Source: CAZPWF01 sp964610775 (GTDB lineage Bacteria > Patescibacteriota > Saccharimonadia > Saccharimonadales > JACQNP01). From it: DNA of 13,193 bases. Position 1 is the first letter of the stretch; each line of letters begins with the position of its first letter. Under the pieces are notes generated by a model. That model was not told the origin of the DNA and did not search any database. It worked only from the letters and a program-made list of their open reading frames with translations. Below, in pieces: positions 1 through 7,645 of the stretch. The stretch lies in assembly GCA_964610775.1 (NCBI GenBank), contig CAZSZC010000019.1:1-13193 (forward strand), read 5' to 3'. Made by a program: the position numbers and the translations under genes.

Positions 1-464
1 CCTGCTTTTGTACTGGAATAAGGACTGGAGGGGTTGTAGGGTGTTTCGGGGGTGAACTTGTTAGGATCATCAAGCTCCAAATCACCGTAAACCTCATCTG
101 TAGAGACATGGTGAAAACGAACATTATACTTGCGTACGGCTTCAAGCAGATTGTACGTACCAATAATATTTGTTTCTACAAATGGCCAAGGAGAATGAAG
201 GGAATTATCATTGTGTGATTCGGCGGCAAAATGCACGACCGCGTCCGCACTTTCTACAACCTGATTTACAGCGTCCGCGTCACATATATTTTTCACAACC
301 AATTCAACTTGACTTTGATCAAGGCCTTTGAGATTCTCTTCATTTCCCGCGTACGTCAAAGCATCTAGTACTGTGATATGCCAGTCTGGCCGTTCACGGT
401 AAATGTAATGTACAAAGTTAGATCCAATAAAACCCGCTCCACCCGTAACAACAATACTCTTCAT
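1..464 (-). CDS. rmlB: dTDP-glucose 4,6-dehydratase, N-terminal part (C-terminal end outside window)
   Basis: Extended-SDR enzyme that converts dTDP-glucose to dTDP-4-keto-6-deoxyglucose, the entry to dTDP-rhamnose and other deoxysugars of surface glycans; expected cytosolic. Reading the minus strand from the ATG at 464-462 gives 154 residues before the window edge. Seen: the NAD-binding Rossmann motif TGGAGFIGS (about 7-15), the family block HFAAESHNDNS (78-88), STDEVYG (121-127) and the YSSTK catalytic Tyr-x3-Lys (149-153) right at the edge. The family is usually about 320-350 residues, so roughly half is missing because of the window, not because of a mutation. The start is fixed by the Rossmann strand beginning at residue 3. 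A -10-like box lies 7 nt before the start, with no Shine-Dalgarno. It diverges from the HAD gene at 501. A related SDR such as a UDP-sugar epimerase is possible but fits the motifs less well. Confidence 0.9.
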   Translation of the reverse strand, partial: MKSIVVTGGAGFIGSNFVHYIYRERPDWHITVLDALTYAGNEENLKGLDQSQVELVVKNICDADAVNQVVESADAVVHFAAESHNDNSLHSPWPFVETNIIGTYNLLEAVRKYNVRFHHVSTDEVYGDLELDDPNKFTPETPYNPSSPYSSTKA

Positions 465-500
465 CGATGTTAGTATACCAAAATCTGTTAGTATTAACTT
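465..500. promoter_or_regulatory. Divergent promoter region with apparently leaderless starts
   Basis: Only 36 bp separate two divergent start codons. On the minus strand an extended -10 box TGGTATACT (plus coordinates 472-480) ends 7 nt before the rmlB ATG. On the plus strand TGTTAGTAT (486-494) ends 6 nt before the ATG at 501. Both fit TGnTAnnnT, and transcription starting about 7 nt downstream would give leaderless or nearly leaderless mRNAs. TGTTAGTAT is repeated exactly at 468-476. No convincing -35 boxes were seen. Promoter activity is inferred. Confidence 0.5.
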
Positions 501-1268
501 ATGAAAAAACTCATTGCCTTTGATTTAGATGGAACGCTAGCCCCGAGTAAATCTCATTTTGATCCTCGAATGGTAAATTTATTCGACCGTTTGCTCGAGA
601 AGTATCATGTGTGTGTTATTTCTGGTGGAAAATACGAACTATTTCAACGCCAATTTTTGACCCAGATAACTAAAGAGCCCCATAATCTTCAACATCTGCA
701 TTTAATGCCCACCAGTGGCACGAGATATTATCGATATAAAAATAATGAATGGCATCAAGAGTATGCTGAAGATTTTACAAATAAGCAGAAGGAAAAGATC
801 ATTAAAGCTTTAGAAGAAGGACTAGATGAGTCCGGCTATAAGGTGGATAAAACCTATGGGGAGACAATAGAAGACAGAGACAGCCAAATTACATTATCCA
901 TTCTTGGTCAGGAAATTGTCGCTGAGCTTGGTGAAGAAGGTGTGCATATAAAAGATTCTTGGGACCCAGATGGATCAAAGAAGCTAAAAATTCGTGATAT
1001 TGTTGCTGAAAAAATACCTGAATTTAACGTTAGAGCTGCTGGCGCTACATCCATTGATGTGACACTGCCTGGTGTAGACAAAGCATATGGCATGAGGAAG
1101 TTGATGGATGCAACAGGCTTCAAAATGGAAGATATTTTATTCATGGGTGACAAAATCATTCCGGGCGGCAATGACTACGCGGTTGAAGAGATGGGTATCG
1201 ACTGTATTTCTGTTAGGTCTTGGGAAGATACGTCTTATGCAATCGAAGGCATCGTGTCGGTTTCGTAA
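501..1268 (+). CDS. HAD-IIB family phosphatase, phosphomannomutase-like
   Basis: A 255-residue HAD-superfamily protein. Seen: motif I DLDGTL (8-13) with both catalytic Asp (8 and 10), motif II in VISGG (39-43), TSGT (71-74), the cap-region stretch DSQITLSILGQ (127-137), SIDVTLPGVDKAYG (184-197) with the motif III Lys, and GDKIIPGGNDY (216-226) as motif IV. The order and spacing, especially GDK-x2-PGGND, recall eukaryotic-type phosphomannomutase (PMM1/2), which interconverts Man-6-P and Man-1-P for GDP-mannose. Other HAD-IIB members dephosphorylate sugar or mannosyl phosphates, and the family cannot be separated by eye. The neighbours rmlB, glmS and glycosyltransferases fit a sugar-phosphate role. 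The stop lies 2 bp from the convergent glmS stop. No Shine-Dalgarno; a -10-like box sits 6 nt before the ATG. Confident of HAD-IIB, moderate for phosphomannomutase. Confidence 0.85.
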   Translation: MKKLIAFDLDGTLAPSKSHFDPRMVNLFDRLLEKYHVCVISGGKYELFQRQFLTQITKEPHNLQHLHLMPTSGTRYYRYKNNEWHQEYAEDFTNKQKEKIIKALEEGLDESGYKVDKTYGETIEDRDSQITLSILGQEIVAELGEEGVHIKDSWDPDGSKKLKIRDIVAEKIPEFNVRAAGATSIDVTLPGVDKAYGMRKLMDATGFKMEDILFMGDKIIPGGNDYAVEEMGIDCISVRSWEDTSYAIEGIVSVS

Positions 1269-1270
1269 TT

Positions 1271-3100
1271 TTATTCGACTGTAACTGATTTAGCTAAGTT
1301 GCGGGGACGGTCTACGTCTAGTTTCTTGTGAACTGCAACATGATATGAAAATAGCTGAAGGGCTACAGCGACTAGAAGTGGTTGCAACTGCTCCAGGGTG
1401 TCGGGGATGTAAATAGTATCTTGAGAAATTTTGGCTACACTGTGATCGCCTTGGGTCGCTATTGAAATGATCGGTCCTTTGCGTGACTTTATTTCTTCAA
1501 TGTTCGAAAGCGTCTTGTCGGTGAGGTGGTTTTTGGGTGCAAGAGCAAAGGTTGGGAAGTTGGGGTCAATCATTGCTAACGGGCCATGTTTCATTTCGCC
1601 TGCTGCATAGCCCTCGGCATGTATATATGAAACTTCTTTTAACTTGAGAGCACCCTCGAGCGCACAAGGATACATGTAGTTTCTGCCGATAAAAAGAAAG
1701 TCACGAAAATCAGAGTATTTTTTGGCCAATTTTTGAACTCTTTCAGAATCTTTTAACAGTTCTTGTAATTTATTCGGTAGCTGTATAAGTTCTTGAAGTA
1801 TCGGTTTATATAGTGGACTTTTGCCGTTACAAAGATGAAGGGCGATTTCTGCCAAAATAGTTACCTGGGCAATAAATGCTTTTGTACTCGCAACCGATTG
1901 TTCGGGTCCCGCATGACAATAAACGCCAGCATCGGTCATTCGTGCGATGGTTGAACCAACCGCATTTACAATACCGAGCCTAAGGACGCCATAGTCTTCG
2001 ACTTTTTTGAGAGCAGCAATTGTGTCAGCGGTTTCGCCAGATTGTGAAATTGCCAAGAGTGCCGTGCTACGCGAGAAGGGTTCGGTACGATATTTAAACT
2101 CAGATGCTAGCTGCACTTCTACGGGTATGCCGGCAATCTCTTCGATTAGGTATTCGCCTACTAATCCCGCATAGTAGGAGGTTCCGCACGCCACTATAAC
2201 AATACGATCAATGTATTGTAGTTGTTGAGTTACCGACTCGAGTCCACCGAGCTTGACGGTGTTAGTGTCGGCCTTAAGCCGCCCAAGCGTAGCTGACTGA
2301 ACAGTTTGTGGTGCTTCAAATATCTCTTTAAGCATATAGTGCTGATAATCACCAAGAGCTACTTTCTCGGCATCAATTGTTAGCTCCTCAGCTTGTTTTT
2401 TTACATCAATGGAGTCTTTGAAATTGTGTATTTTTATCGATGTTTCAGTAATTTTAGCGATCTCATAATCATCAAGATAAATAACTTTTTTGGTATGACT
2501 GGATATTGCGCTAATGTCAGAAGCGATTATGTGTTCGTCTTTGCCGACACCAATGACGAGTGGACTGGATAGTTTTGCGACATAAAGCTCGTTCGGCTTA
2601 TCGTTTATTATCGCTGCAACGGCATATGCGCCTTCAAGATCAAGCATTGCACGCTTAAATGCGTTAATAAATGAGTCCTCGGATTGCATGTAGTGATCAA
2701 GTAGGTGTGGAATAACTTCTGTATCGGTGTCGGATAGAAAAACATAGCCTAGCTTTTTTAGTTTGTCTCTCAAATCTTGATAATTTTCTATAATACCATT
2801 ATGAACTACATGAATCGTATCAGGGCTATTGCTGTGAGGGTGAGCATTAACCTGACTGGGGGAGCCGTGGGTAGCCCATCGAGTATGCCCAATGGCAAGA
2901 GTAGCGGTTTTGTCGCCATTACTGTCCAATTCTTTGCTTAGGCTTTCAACCCTGCCGATGCTTCTTACAGTTAAAGAGCCTTTGTCAGATAGGGTAGTTA
3001 TTCCTGCTGAATCGTAACCTCTATACTCCAGTGATTTCAATCCTTCAATAACTGGCGAAATCGCCTGTTTCTTGCCAACGTAACCAACAATACCACACAT
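1271..3100 (-). CDS. glmS: Glutamine--fructose-6-phosphate aminotransferase (isomerizing)
   Basis: Makes glucosamine-6-phosphate from fructose-6-phosphate and glutamine, the first committed step to UDP-GlcNAc for peptidoglycan and surface glycans; cytosolic. The 609-residue length is normal for the family. Seen: N-terminal nucleophile Cys2 in MCGIVGYVG, RWATHGSPS (74-82), NGIIEN (101-106) and DTDTE (124-128) of the glutaminase domain. Two SIS domains follow, with ACGTSYYAG (304-312), SQSGETADT (352-360), SVASTKAF (402-409) and the C-terminal DRPRNLAKSVTVE with the conserved Lys604. It has a real Shine-Dalgarno (GAAAGGA, plus 3109-3115) 8 nt before the ATG, unlike the likely leaderless genes nearby. 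A weak TACAAT (plus 3137-3142) might be an internal promoter. It is last in the minus-strand run after the sugar transferase and glycosyltransferase. The 34 bp upstream gap is too short for a glmS ribozyme. Confidence 0.97.
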   Translation of the reverse strand: MCGIVGYVGKKQAISPVIEGLKSLEYRGYDSAGITTLSDKGSLTVRSIGRVESLSKELDSNGDKTATLAIGHTRWATHGSPSQVNAHPHSNSPDTIHVVHNGIIENYQDLRDKLKKLGYVFLSDTDTEVIPHLLDHYMQSEDSFINAFKRAMLDLEGAYAVAAIINDKPNELYVAKLSSPLVIGVGKDEHIIASDISAISSHTKKVIYLDDYEIAKITETSIKIHNFKDSIDVKKQAEELTIDAEKVALGDYQHYMLKEIFEAPQTVQSATLGRLKADTNTVKLGGLESVTQQLQYIDRIVIVACGTSYYAGLVGEYLIEEIAGIPVEVQLASEFKYRTEPFSRSTALLAISQSGETADTIAALKKVEDYGVLRLGIVNAVGSTIARMTDAGVYCHAGPEQSVASTKAFIAQVTILAEIALHLCNGKSPLYKPILQELIQLPNKLQELLKDSERVQKLAKKYSDFRDFLFIGRNYMYPCALEGALKLKEVSYIHAEGYAAGEMKHGPLAMIDPNFPTFALAPKNHLTDKTLSNIEEIKSRKGPIISIATQGDHSVAKISQDTIYIPDTLEQLQPLLVAVALQLFSYHVAVHKKLDVDRPRNLAKSVTVE

Positions 3101-3134
3101 ATCACGTATCCTTTCGTAAAATTTCGTGCAAAAG

Positions 3135-4253
3135 CTATTGTAGTACGGAATATACGTAGGTTTGCAAATTTTTGTGGAAAGATTCGACTGAAAATTTTTG
3201 AACTGACTTTTTTATATCATCAGACGAATAATTGTTTGCAATGTGCGATTGTAATACCGAACAAAGAGCATCGACAGTTTGCGACTTAAAGAAATCGCCA
3301 TTTACACCAGCAACAATATAGTCCAAAGCTCCACCAGATTTGTAAGCGATTACGGGTTTGCCTGCTGCCATGGCTTCGACTGGTGTGATCCCAAAGTCAT
3401 CAAGCCCTGGGAATATTAGGGCTGATGCGTTTTGCATATATGAAGTAACTACCTCGTCAGAAGGATTCTTAATGAAAGTGATAGTTGGGCCAGCGATTTG
3501 TGTGAGTTTATTGTGTTCGGGGCCATCACCCAGCACCGACAATGGTATGTTTAGTTTTGTGGCGGCAGAGACAGCTAAGTCGATCTTCTTATAAGGAGTT
3601 TGTCTACCAACTATTAGTAAGTTGTTTGGGGCTACAAGTTTAGATATATTTACAAATCTTTTCAGATCAACTGGCGGGAATATGACCACAGAATCACGAT
3701 TATAATATTGCGCAATCATCTTGGACGTATGGCTTGAGTTGGCGATTATGTGGCTAGGTTTTTGAGCTGCTTTGTAGTCCCAGCGCCTCAAAGGGCCTAC
3801 AAGTAGCCTAAGACCGAGTTTTGCCAGCCAGTTTAGGCCAGTTGGAAAACCCGGATTTTTTAGGTAGTCTTCGTATCGACTCCAGTAGTAGTGTGTAGGT
3901 GCATGCATGTAGCAAATGTGTAGAGTGTCGCCTGTTTTGACCGCTTTTGCCTCGGCACCACTTGATGAGATGACTAAGTCATAACCACTAAGATCTAGAT
4001 GCGAAAAATACCAAGCTCGCAGTACGGGCAGAAATTTCTTAAGTGAGTTGGGTAGTTTTTGTAACCAACCAGTATGCACATCCGCATCTTTGAACCAGTC
4101 AATTTTTTTTGGGTCGTATTGCGAGGTGTATATGGGAGCACTAGGGAACATTCTATGTAGCTCTAGTACGACGCGTTCGGCTCCACCTATGCCCGTTAGC
4201 CAGTCGCAGACAATCGCTACTTTCATCTTGGTCAATTTGTCTTTTTTGGGCAT
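3135..4253 (-). CDS. GT4-family glycosyltransferase (mannosyltransferase-like)
   Basis: GT-B fold glycosyltransferase that probably adds a sugar to a lipid-linked glycan at the inner membrane face. From the chosen start it has 372 residues. The N-terminal strand is KVAIVCDWLTGIGGAERV (11-28). CYMHAPTHYYW (114-124) is typical of WbaZ-like mannosyltransferases, IVGRQTPYKK (214-223) carries the Arg/Lys that bind the nucleotide-sugar phosphates, and DDFGITPVEAMAAGKP (285-300) is the GT4 E-x7-E region, with Asp at the first acidic position. The start at 4253 is preferred because GGAG lies 9 nt upstream, inside the end of the previous gene, whose TGA ends one base away. An ATG at 4274 would overlap that gene by 20 bp, and the ATG at 4226 begins the conserved strand but lacks a ribosome site. 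The donor sugar cannot be read from sequence. Confidence 0.88.
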   Translation of the reverse strand: MPKKDKLTKMKVAIVCDWLTGIGGAERVVLELHRMFPSAPIYTSQYDPKKIDWFKDADVHTGWLQKLPNSLKKFLPVLRAWYFSHLDLSGYDLVISSSGAEAKAVKTGDTLHICYMHAPTHYYWSRYEDYLKNPGFPTGLNWLAKLGLRLLVGPLRRWDYKAAQKPSHIIANSSHTSKMIAQYYNRDSVVIFPPVDLKRFVNISKLVAPNNLLIVGRQTPYKKIDLAVSAATKLNIPLSVLGDGPEHNKLTQIAGPTITFIKNPSDEVVTSYMQNASALIFPGLDDFGITPVEAMAAGKPVIAYKSGGALDYIVAGVNGDFFKSQTVDALCSVLQSHIANNYSSDDIKKSVQKFSVESFHKNLQTYVYSVLQ

Positions 4254-4254
4254 A

Positions 4255-5676
4255 TCACTTGGCTCCGCCGCCATTTATGACAGTGCGGAAAGTTCTAAGT
4301 AGTATGGTAATGTCTAGCCAAAAGCTCCAATTTTGCACGTAATAGATGTCTAGTTTACGACGCTCCTCGAAGTTAATATCCTTTCGACCAGATATCTGTG
4401 CCAACCCGGTCAAACCGGACTTTACGCTCAAAATTGCGTGCTTTCTCTCGTAGCTATTAAGTTCTCTTGGTACTAGAGCCCGTGGACCAACTAAGCTAAT
4501 ATCACCCTTCAAGACATTGATAAGTTGTGGTAATTCGTCCAGACTTGTCTTACGCATAAAAAGGCCTAGCTTGGTTAGCCTAGGATCGTTGGCTAGAAAA
4601 TCACCGTTTTTACGAAACGTTTTAGCAAGTTCGGGTTTACCCATAAGTTCAAAACCTTCTTCTGGCAATAGTCCATTGTATTTTGGTCTTAGTGTACGAA
4701 ACTTATAGCACTGAAATTCTCGATTGTATCTTGTAAGACGTATCTGTTTAAAGAATACCTCAGAATGAGGATCGGATATTTTCTGAGCGATGGCAAGTAT
4801 TAGGAAAATTGGGGAGGTAATAAGCAAGATCAGCGACGCACAAAACAAATCAAAAAGACGCTTAACCACCTTACCCCACCCAATCAGTGCGGTTTGGTGA
4901 ATGGCAATAACAGGCTGCTCGGCGAAAAGCTCTACCTGAATATTCCCTACGAACATATCGCTATTGCCAGGTATAAAGCGATAAGAAATGTGGTGCTGTT
5001 GACAGTGTCTAACAATCGCGTTGTTGAGGTCTTGATTTTTATATAGTTCGGTCTGGACAATACCATGAGGCTTCTCAGTAAGTTTCGACATGGCGGATTC
5101 GAAGGAGTCAAAGTATGGGACCTTGTGGACGCGTCGTCCAATCGTGCCAGTTATTTTTAATCCAGTATTTTTTGTGTCGCTCATTGTATGAGCAATGCTA
5201 CTTGTAGTATCCGTATCTCCGATGAGCAATATATTACTTATGCCTACATTGTATCTAAATAACAAGTGTCGAAATGCCCGAGCAAGCGTGCGAAAAAGCA
5301 AAAGAAAGGCAAAACTAAGTAGTAGCCCATAGACGGGAACGAGTCTAGCCGGGAAAAGGGCTTCGGGCGAAACGAAATCATAGCCAATAAAGATCAAAAT
5401 ACCAAGAAAAGAACTGACTAGTAGCCGACCAATCTCAGTAAATCGCTTTTCATAGACAGACTGGGCGTATAGGCCGAGTAAAGCGTTTACCAAAATCCAA
5501 ATAGGTAGAATCGCCAAAAAAGCATACAAAAATGTCAGTGCAGGTATTTGTGCTATAAGGGGTCGTGTGTCAAATTTGACGCGTAATATATAGGCAGACG
5601 TAAAGGCCGCAATTAATGCCAAAAAGTCCCCAACAATTAGGAAAAGTGCATAGACGAGGGAGGCGTTATTTTTCAT
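4255..5676 (-). CDS. Polyprenyl-phosphate sugar phosphotransferase (exopolysaccharide initiating enzyme)
   Basis: Transfers a sugar-1-phosphate from a UDP-sugar to undecaprenyl phosphate, starting a glycan repeat unit on the cytoplasmic membrane face (WbaP/WcaJ/CpsE family). The 473 residues match the family. Four hydrophobic segments lie at about 8-31, 45-70, 85-100 and 113-131, then a soluble Rossmann-like middle (about 145-260) and a fifth hydrophobic segment 277-297. The C-terminal bacterial sugar transferase domain has KFRTLR (325-330), SLDELPQL (378-385), SLVGPRAL (394-401) and GLTGLAQISGR (421-431). It leads the minus-strand run to the GT4 protein and GlmS. An extended -10 box (plus 5692-5700) lies 15 nt before the ATG. 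It diverges from the GtrA-like gene at 5751. The identity of the first sugar (glucose, galactose or GlcNAc type) cannot be read. Confidence 0.94.
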   Translation of the reverse strand: MKNNASLVYALFLIVGDFLALIAAFTSAYILRVKFDTRPLIAQIPALTFLYAFLAILPIWILVNALLGLYAQSVYEKRFTEIGRLLVSSFLGILIFIGYDFVSPEALFPARLVPVYGLLLSFAFLLLFRTLARAFRHLLFRYNVGISNILLIGDTDTTSSIAHTMSDTKNTGLKITGTIGRRVHKVPYFDSFESAMSKLTEKPHGIVQTELYKNQDLNNAIVRHCQQHHISYRFIPGNSDMFVGNIQVELFAEQPVIAIHQTALIGWGKVVKRLFDLFCASLILLITSPIFLILAIAQKISDPHSEVFFKQIRLTRYNREFQCYKFRTLRPKYNGLLPEEGFELMGKPELAKTFRKNGDFLANDPRLTKLGLFMRKTSLDELPQLINVLKGDISLVGPRALVPRELNSYERKHAILSVKSGLTGLAQISGRKDINFEERRKLDIYYVQNWSFWLDITILLRTFRTVINGGGAK

Positions 5677-5691
5677 ATATAACTTCTATAC

Positions 5692-5700
5692 ATTGTATCA
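5692..5700 (-). promoter_or_regulatory. Extended -10 box for the sugar-transferase run
   Basis: Minus-strand TGATACAAT fits TGnTAnnnT. Transcription would start about 8 nt before the ATG at 5676, giving a very short leader without a Shine-Dalgarno. No clear -35 box. Promoter function is inferred from position and match. Confidence 0.45.
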
Positions 5701-5723
5701 CCTGAAGCAGTTTGAACCATAAG

Positions 5724-5732
5724 TGATATACT
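5724..5732 (+). promoter_or_regulatory. Extended -10 box for the GtrA-like operon
   Basis: TGATATACT has the extended TG and five of six -10 consensus bases. It ends 18 nt before the ATG at 5751, so the leader would be about 11 nt with no Shine-Dalgarno. Together with the minus-strand box at 5692-5700 it makes the 74 bp gap 5677-5750 a divergent promoter region. Confidence 0.5.
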
Positions 5733-5750
5733 GAACAAAAAGCGATAACC

Positions 5751-6182
5751 ATGACATCTAATAAGCCTACCAAACAAAAACGCGAGATAGTTAGAATTGT
5801 TGAATATCTTGTTAGTGGCGGTGCTTACTTTTGGTCTGGCTACCTCATGTTCTTTGCTCTAGATAAAGGACTTGGGTTGAGTCTGTGGTGGGCAAAGTTG
5901 TTGGCGAATATTACAGGTTGGACGGTTAATTATGTGTTGCAGCGTTACTGGGTTTTTAATAACCCCAATCTGAAGAAGCAATCCACAAAAATAACCACTA
6001 GGTATGCCATCATAACACTAGTAAATTTTGTTCTAGATTTTCTAATTGTGGCAGGTCTAAAAAAGGTTGGCATCACACCGTACATTGGGCAATTTATATC
6101 ATCGGGCTTCTTTACGATATGGAATTACTTCTGGTATAAACTATGGGTTTTCCCGCAGCAGACTAAGGCAAAAAAGAAATGA
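5751..6182 (+). CDS. GtrA-like small membrane protein
   Basis: A 143-residue membrane protein of the GtrA/DPMS-associated family, thought to help move or flip polyprenyl-linked sugars in surface glycan synthesis. Four hydrophobic segments are seen at about 15-37, 43-65, 84-103 and 110-133. The family signature occurs twice, at the ends of TM2 and TM4: NYVLQRYWVF (60-69) and NYFWYKLWVF (125-134), which shows the internal duplication of this fold. The C-terminal tail is Lys-rich. The ATG follows an extended -10 box by 18 nt. The stop overlaps the next ATG in an ATGA, so the two are probably translationally coupled. The substrate is unknown. The nearby sugar phosphotransferase and UppP fit a lipid-carrier role. 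Confidence 0.88.
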   Translation: MTSNKPTKQKREIVRIVEYLVSGGAYFWSGYLMFFALDKGLGLSLWWAKLLANITGWTVNYVLQRYWVFNNPNLKKQSTKITTRYAIITLVNFVLDFLIVAGLKKVGITPYIGQFISSGFFTIWNYFWYKLWVFPQQTKAKKK

Positions 6183-6628
6183 CAGAAACTATTCGCCCAA
6201 CCAAGAAACAAAAAGAACTATTAACATTTCTGGAAACATTCATAGCCGAGAATGGCTACAGCCCGAGCTATAGAGAAATCATGAAGGCTCTAGACTATAA
6301 TTCGGTCGCAACAGTAGCCTTACATATAAGCAGCTTAGAAAAGCGTGGACACATCCAAAAACGCGGACGATCAGCCAGATCAATAGAGATTATCAATAAT
6401 ATCGATAAAGACCCCTTGAAAACTAACGAAATAAAACCAAATCAAGAAAAATGGTTAGTACAAAAAATAGAATACTTCTTCGAACTACAGGAAGAACTAA
6501 AAAAAGTCGAGCAAGTTAAAATAGATGAGCTTTATGTTCTGATAGGGGCGCTAAAAGTCTTGGGACTTGAGGGAGCGGCTCAATCTTTTATTCCACGCTT
6601 GAGTGATCTAAAAAAACGGATCACCTAA
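6179..6628 (+). CDS. LexA-type winged-helix DNA-binding protein without peptidase domain
   Basis: A 149-residue protein whose first 71 residues match the LexA DNA-binding domain: TKKQKELLTFLETFI (8-22), GYSPSYREIMKALDY (26-40), the recognition helix around SVATVALHISSLEKRG (42-57) and the wing ending RSARSIEI (64-71). LexA is usually about 200 residues, with an S24 peptidase domain carrying an Ala-Gly cleavage site and a Ser/Lys dyad. None of that is visible here. A linker (72-90) leads instead to about 60 predicted helical residues (91-149) of unknown kind, perhaps for dimerisation. A SOS-type self-cleavage response is therefore not expected. It overlaps the upstream GtrA-like stop by 4 bp and abuts the phosphoesterase ATG, so it may regulate this envelope operon, but the targets are unknown. 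Confidence 0.85.
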   Translation: MTETIRPTKKQKELLTFLETFIAENGYSPSYREIMKALDYNSVATVALHISSLEKRGHIQKRGRSARSIEIINNIDKDPLKTNEIKPNQEKWLVQKIEYFFELQEELKKVEQVKIDELYVLIGALKVLGLEGAAQSFIPRLSDLKKRIT

Positions 6629-7621
6629 ATGCGCAAATTAGCCGTACTACTACTGATAATAACAATTATCGTTGGGTCTGGTTATTGGTGGTTGGTTCGC
6701 AGAACAAACTTCTTTGTGATCAAAAACGACATACCACCTAATAATCAGCAGGCAAAGAAACAGGTGGCTAAAAAGGTTATAGCTGTTGGTGATATTTCTT
6801 GCGAACCAGATATTGTTGTTGACGCCTCGCATTGTCAGATGCAGCAGGTAGTTAATGCAATCGAAAAGCAAAAAGCTGACAATGTACTGATACTCGGTGA
6901 TCTTCAATATGACAAGGGTCAGTCCGAGAATTTCCAGAACGTATTTACGCCACTATGGAAAACACTAAAACCAATATCGTACGCTACCCCAGGCAATCAC
7001 GAATATTACACCAAAAATGCACAAGGATACTTTGACTACTGGAACGGTAATTCACAAACCTCTAAAAGTGCTGGTGATAGAGACAAGGGATACTACAGTT
7101 TTAACATAGGTAACTGGCACATTATTTCACTGAACTCTAATTGTGAGTTTGTCGGTGGGTGCGATAAAAATTCACCACAATTTAAATGGCTAGAACAAGA
7201 TCTGCAAAATAACAAAGCAGTTTGCGCTTTAGCTATGTGGCATCATCCGGTCTTTACTTCTGGAAAATATAAGAAAGATATGGAATCAAGAAATCGTGGA
7301 CAGTATTTTTGGCAAGCCCTACAAAATAGTGGAGTGGAATTAGTCTTAAATGGCCACGATCATTTATACGAGAGGTTCGAGCCGCAAACAGCAGCTGGGG
7401 TTCCAGAAAAAGATAAAGGTATATCCGAATTTATCGTAGGCACAGGAGGCAAATCCCAGTACTCATTTACAGATTCGCAGTTTTTGCCTAATCATGCCAG
7501 TGGTTTTGAGGATAAGCCTGGTTTTCTAGAATTATCACTTGAGCAGGCTGGCTACGGTTGGAGATTTGTTGATGTATCGGGCACTGTTTTGGATAGCGGA
7601 AAAGCACGCTGTCACAGCTAA
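6629..7621 (+). CDS. Membrane-anchored calcineurin-like metallophosphoesterase
   Basis: A 330-residue two-metal phosphoesterase of the purple acid phosphatase-like group. An N-terminal hydrophobic segment (4-23) followed by Arg-Arg suggests a membrane anchor. No clear signal-peptidase site is seen, so the catalytic part probably lies outside the membrane; this is inferred. Metal-binding motifs appear in order: VGDISC (53-58, Asp55), LGDLQYDKG, PGNHEYY, WHHPVFTSG and NGHDHLYERF. Cys58, Cys in ASHCQ and the pair in NCEFVGGC could form disulfides if exported. The ATG follows the previous stop directly, with no independent ribosome site, suggesting coupled translation. Its place before uppP makes a phospho-lipid or phosphate-scavenging substrate plausible, but the substrate is not known. 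Confidence 0.88.
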   Translation: MRKLAVLLLIITIIVGSGYWWLVRRTNFFVIKNDIPPNNQQAKKQVAKKVIAVGDISCEPDIVVDASHCQMQQVVNAIEKQKADNVLILGDLQYDKGQSENFQNVFTPLWKTLKPISYATPGNHEYYTKNAQGYFDYWNGNSQTSKSAGDRDKGYYSFNIGNWHIISLNSNCEFVGGCDKNSPQFKWLEQDLQNNKAVCALAMWHHPVFTSGKYKKDMESRNRGQYFWQALQNSGVELVLNGHDHLYERFEPQTAAGVPEKDKGISEFIVGTGGKSQYSFTDSQFLPNHASGFEDKPGFLELSLEQAGYGWRFVDVSGTVLDSGKARCHS

Positions 7622-7629
7622 GTTTGTCA

Positions 7630-7638
7630 TGATAGAGT
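7630..7638 (+). promoter_or_regulatory. Possible extended -10 box before uppP
   Basis: TGATAGAGT fits TGnTAnnnT and ends 7 nt before the GTG at 7646, the same spacing as at 472-480 and 8460-8465. It would allow a leaderless uppP transcript inside the operon. The match to TATAAT is weak (three of six). Confidence 0.3.
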
Positions 7639-7645
7639 AGTAACG

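Noticed and set aside
908..1171. Minus-strand open frame of 87 codons inside the HAD gene.
   Set aside because: Shadow of a well-supported gene; no recognisable motif and no ribosome site.
3101..3134. Possible glmS ribozyme before glmS.
   Set aside because: Only 34 bp lie between the genes, and none of the ribozyme core pairings can be seen.
4254..4274. Upstream ATG at 4274 as the start of the GT4 glycosyltransferase.
   Set aside because: It overlaps the preceding gene, and the extra seven residues do not belong to the conserved fold. The ATG at 4253 has GGAG at good spacing.
6618..6626. GGATCACCT matches the conserved 3' end of 16S rRNA.
   Set aside because: It is an isolated 9-mer inside the end of the LexA-like coding region, with no surrounding rRNA sequence; chance match.
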